Positions 62,922-64,000 of a stretch of 64,000 bases of DNA are shown here, one piece after another. A model generated the notes under the pieces. That model did no database searches and was not told the DNA's origin. It was given only the letters and a program-made list of their open reading frames with translations. Positions within the stretch are counted from its first letter, which is position 1. Every line of letters starts with the position of its first letter. This DNA comes from an uncultured Oscillospiraceae bacterium (GTDB lineage: Bacteria > Bacillota > Clostridia > Oscillospirales > Oscillospiraceae), in assembly GCA_902478785.1 (NCBI GenBank), contig CABSMJ010000008.1, positions 1 to 64,000 on the forward strand, read 5' to 3'. The position numbers and the translations under genes were made by a program.

Positions 62922-64000
62922 TCAGTGATTCTCTTTGCTAGCCGCTCCGTCCTCGGGCCGCTTCGTCAGCTCCTCCAGCTTGCGCAGCAGAGCCGGGAAA
63001 TCGATGGGCTTGGACACATGGGCGTTCATACCCGCCGCGGTGGTGGCGGCGATGTCCTCGGCGAAGGCATTGGCCGTCACGGCGATGATGGGCACCTTCT
63101 CGGCGTCGGGCCGGGACATGCGGCGAATCTGCTTGGCCGCCGTACAACCGTCCATCTGAGGCATCTGCATATCCATGAGGATTGCGTCGAAGAAGAAGGG
63201 CTGGGAGGAGGCAAACTGCTCCACTGCCTCCTGACCGTTCCAGGCCTGAGTCACCTCCAGCCCGGCGCTGGTGAGAATCTCCGTGGCGATCTCCATGTTC
63301 ACCTCGTTGTCCTCCGCCAGCAGGATGCGGCGGCCGGTCAGACCCGACGCCGCAGACTGGGCGCTCTCCCGCTCCGGCTCCTGGTCCTCCGCCTTTTCCA
63401 CCTCCTGGGACCGCACCGCCTCCAGCGGCAGCACCAGGGTAAAGGTGGTGCCCTCTCCCAGGCGGCTCTCCACCTGAATCTGGCCGCTCATCTGGGTCAC
63501 CAGATTCTTCACGATGGGCATGCCCAGGCCGGTACCGGTGATCTTCCGGGCGGTGAAGCGGGTCTCCCGGGCATAGGGCTCAAAGATCTGAGGCAGGAAC
63601 TCCTCAGACATGCCGATCCCCGTGTCCCTGACCACGATCTGATACTTGGCGTGGGTCTCCTCCTGGAACTGGGTGACGCTGACGGTGATGCTGTCCCCCT
63701 GTCCGGTGAACTTCAGGGCATTGGAGAGCAGGTTATTCATGATCTGACTGATGCGGAAGGGATCGCCCAGCACCACCGGATCGGACACGGCAAAGGACAT
63801 CTGGAACTGCTTGTTCTCTCCCTCCGCCTGGAGGCGGAAGGGCTCGGCGCACTCCCGGATGCTCTCCTTCAGGTCGAACTGCCGGTAGTCCAGCACCACC
63901 TTCCCCTGCTCCATCCGGGACATATCCAGGATGTCATTGATGAGCTCCAGCAGCTGCCGGCCGGACACGGCGATCTTTTCCAGGTATCCGTCGGTGCGCT
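62922..64000 (-). CDS. Hybrid sensor histidine kinase, C-terminal part (cut by window edge)
   Basis: At least 359 residues; the reading frame stays open through base 64000, so the true start and sensor region lie outside. Visible: the end of the dimerisation helix (LLELINDILDMSRMEQGKV; the phosphorylated His is beyond the edge), an HATPase domain with N-box MNNLLSNALKFT, G1 box VRDTGIGMSEEF and G2 box GTGLGMPIVKNL, then a receiver domain starting ILLAEDNEVNMEIA with the phospho-acceptor Asp in AILMDMQMPQMDG. There is no HPt domain at the C-terminus. The signal is unknown. Confidence 0.92.
   Translation of the reverse strand, partial: RTDGYLEKIAVSGRQLLELINDILDMSRMEQGKVVLDYRQFDLKESIRECAEPFRLQAEGENKQFQMSFAVSDPVVLGDPFRISQIMNNLLSNALKFTGQGDSITVSVTQFQEETHAKYQIVVRDTGIGMSEEFLPQIFEPYARETRFTARKITGTGLGMPIVKNLVTQMSGQIQVESRLGEGTTFTLVLPLEAVRSQEVEKAEDQEPERESAQSAASGLTGRRILLAEDNEVNMEIATEILTSAGLEVTQAWNGQEAVEQFASSQPFFFDAILMDMQMPQMDGCTAAKQIRRMSRPDAEKVPIIAVTANAFAEDIAATTAAGMNAHVSKPIDFPALLRKLEELTKRPEDGAASKENH

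Overview
The window is a stretch of a high-GC Firmicutes chromosome. Its content fits an anaerobic gut member of the Oscillospiraceae (Flavonifractor, Lawsonibacter or Intestinimonas-like): a 2-hydroxyacyl-CoA dehydratase-type activase system, an M-box-controlled mgtE, clostridial sigma-A promoters, and purine/ureide catabolism. The genus is inference only. No rRNA, tRNA, CRISPR array or transposase gene was seen.

Region 1 (1-18.3 kb) is housekeeping and repair: the 5' part of mreB, a comF-type gene behind a small XRE regulator, a second XRE regulator, recD2, uvrA, a third XRE regulator with a strong operator-promoter, a Cys-tRNA(Pro) deacylase gene, two EamA transporters, a radC-uvrB pair under a possible SOS promoter, a magnesium riboswitch with mgtE, and a split TauE/SafE pair. 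Two roughly 0.5-kb copies of an intergenic repeat flank recD2-uvrA in opposite orientation. Their central cores nevertheless point the same way, as if a small segment had flipped between short inverted repeats. The 3' end of uvrB is followed by a diverged second copy of its own last codons.

Region 2 (18.3-25.9 kb) holds a complete oligopeptide/nickel-type ABC importer (lipoprotein, two permeases, two ATPases, all minus strand), an AI-2E family permease and a lipid kinase. The last two are divergent and their promoters share one self-complementary -35 hexamer.

Region 3 (26.1-31.6 kb, plus strand) is a six-gene operon: two paralogous 2-hydroxyacyl-CoA dehydratase/double-cubane-type reductases, one ATP-dependent activase, a DUF3343 protein, YedF and a class-V aminotransferase (cysteine desulfurase-like). 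It reads as an ATP-driven low-potential reductase system tied to sulfur or selenium handling, with unknown substrate. An AT-rich dyad upstream of its promoter matches the operator pair in front of the XRE gene near 1.7 kb.

Region 4 (31.6-62.5 kb) is a catabolic island. A PucR-family regulator (minus) faces a FAD oxidoreductase-EtfBA operon (plus). A GntR regulator follows, and then about 24 kb of tightly packed minus-strand genes read from one promoter near 62.45 kb: a 2-oxoacid dehydrogenase E1/E2, a BMP-type ABC importer (purine/nucleoside class) with two binding lipoproteins, two SDRs, allantoate amidohydrolase-like, Fe-alcohol dehydrogenase, two amidohydrolases, an allantoin/hydantoin racemase, allantoinase, a TIM-barrel protein, ureidoglycine aminohydrolase, an FGGY kinase, a class-III aminotransferase, a nitroreductase, dihydrolipoyl dehydrogenase and a flavin reductase. 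Together they suggest uptake and stepwise hydrolysis of allantoin-like ureides, with carbon going towards glyoxylate and 2-oxoacid metabolism and electrons collected by flavoproteins. TGTGCA/TGCACA dyads occur near pucR, before the FAD-Etf promoter and before the long operon promoter, a likely shared control signal.

The window ends inside a hybrid histidine kinase gene (62.9-64 kb, minus).
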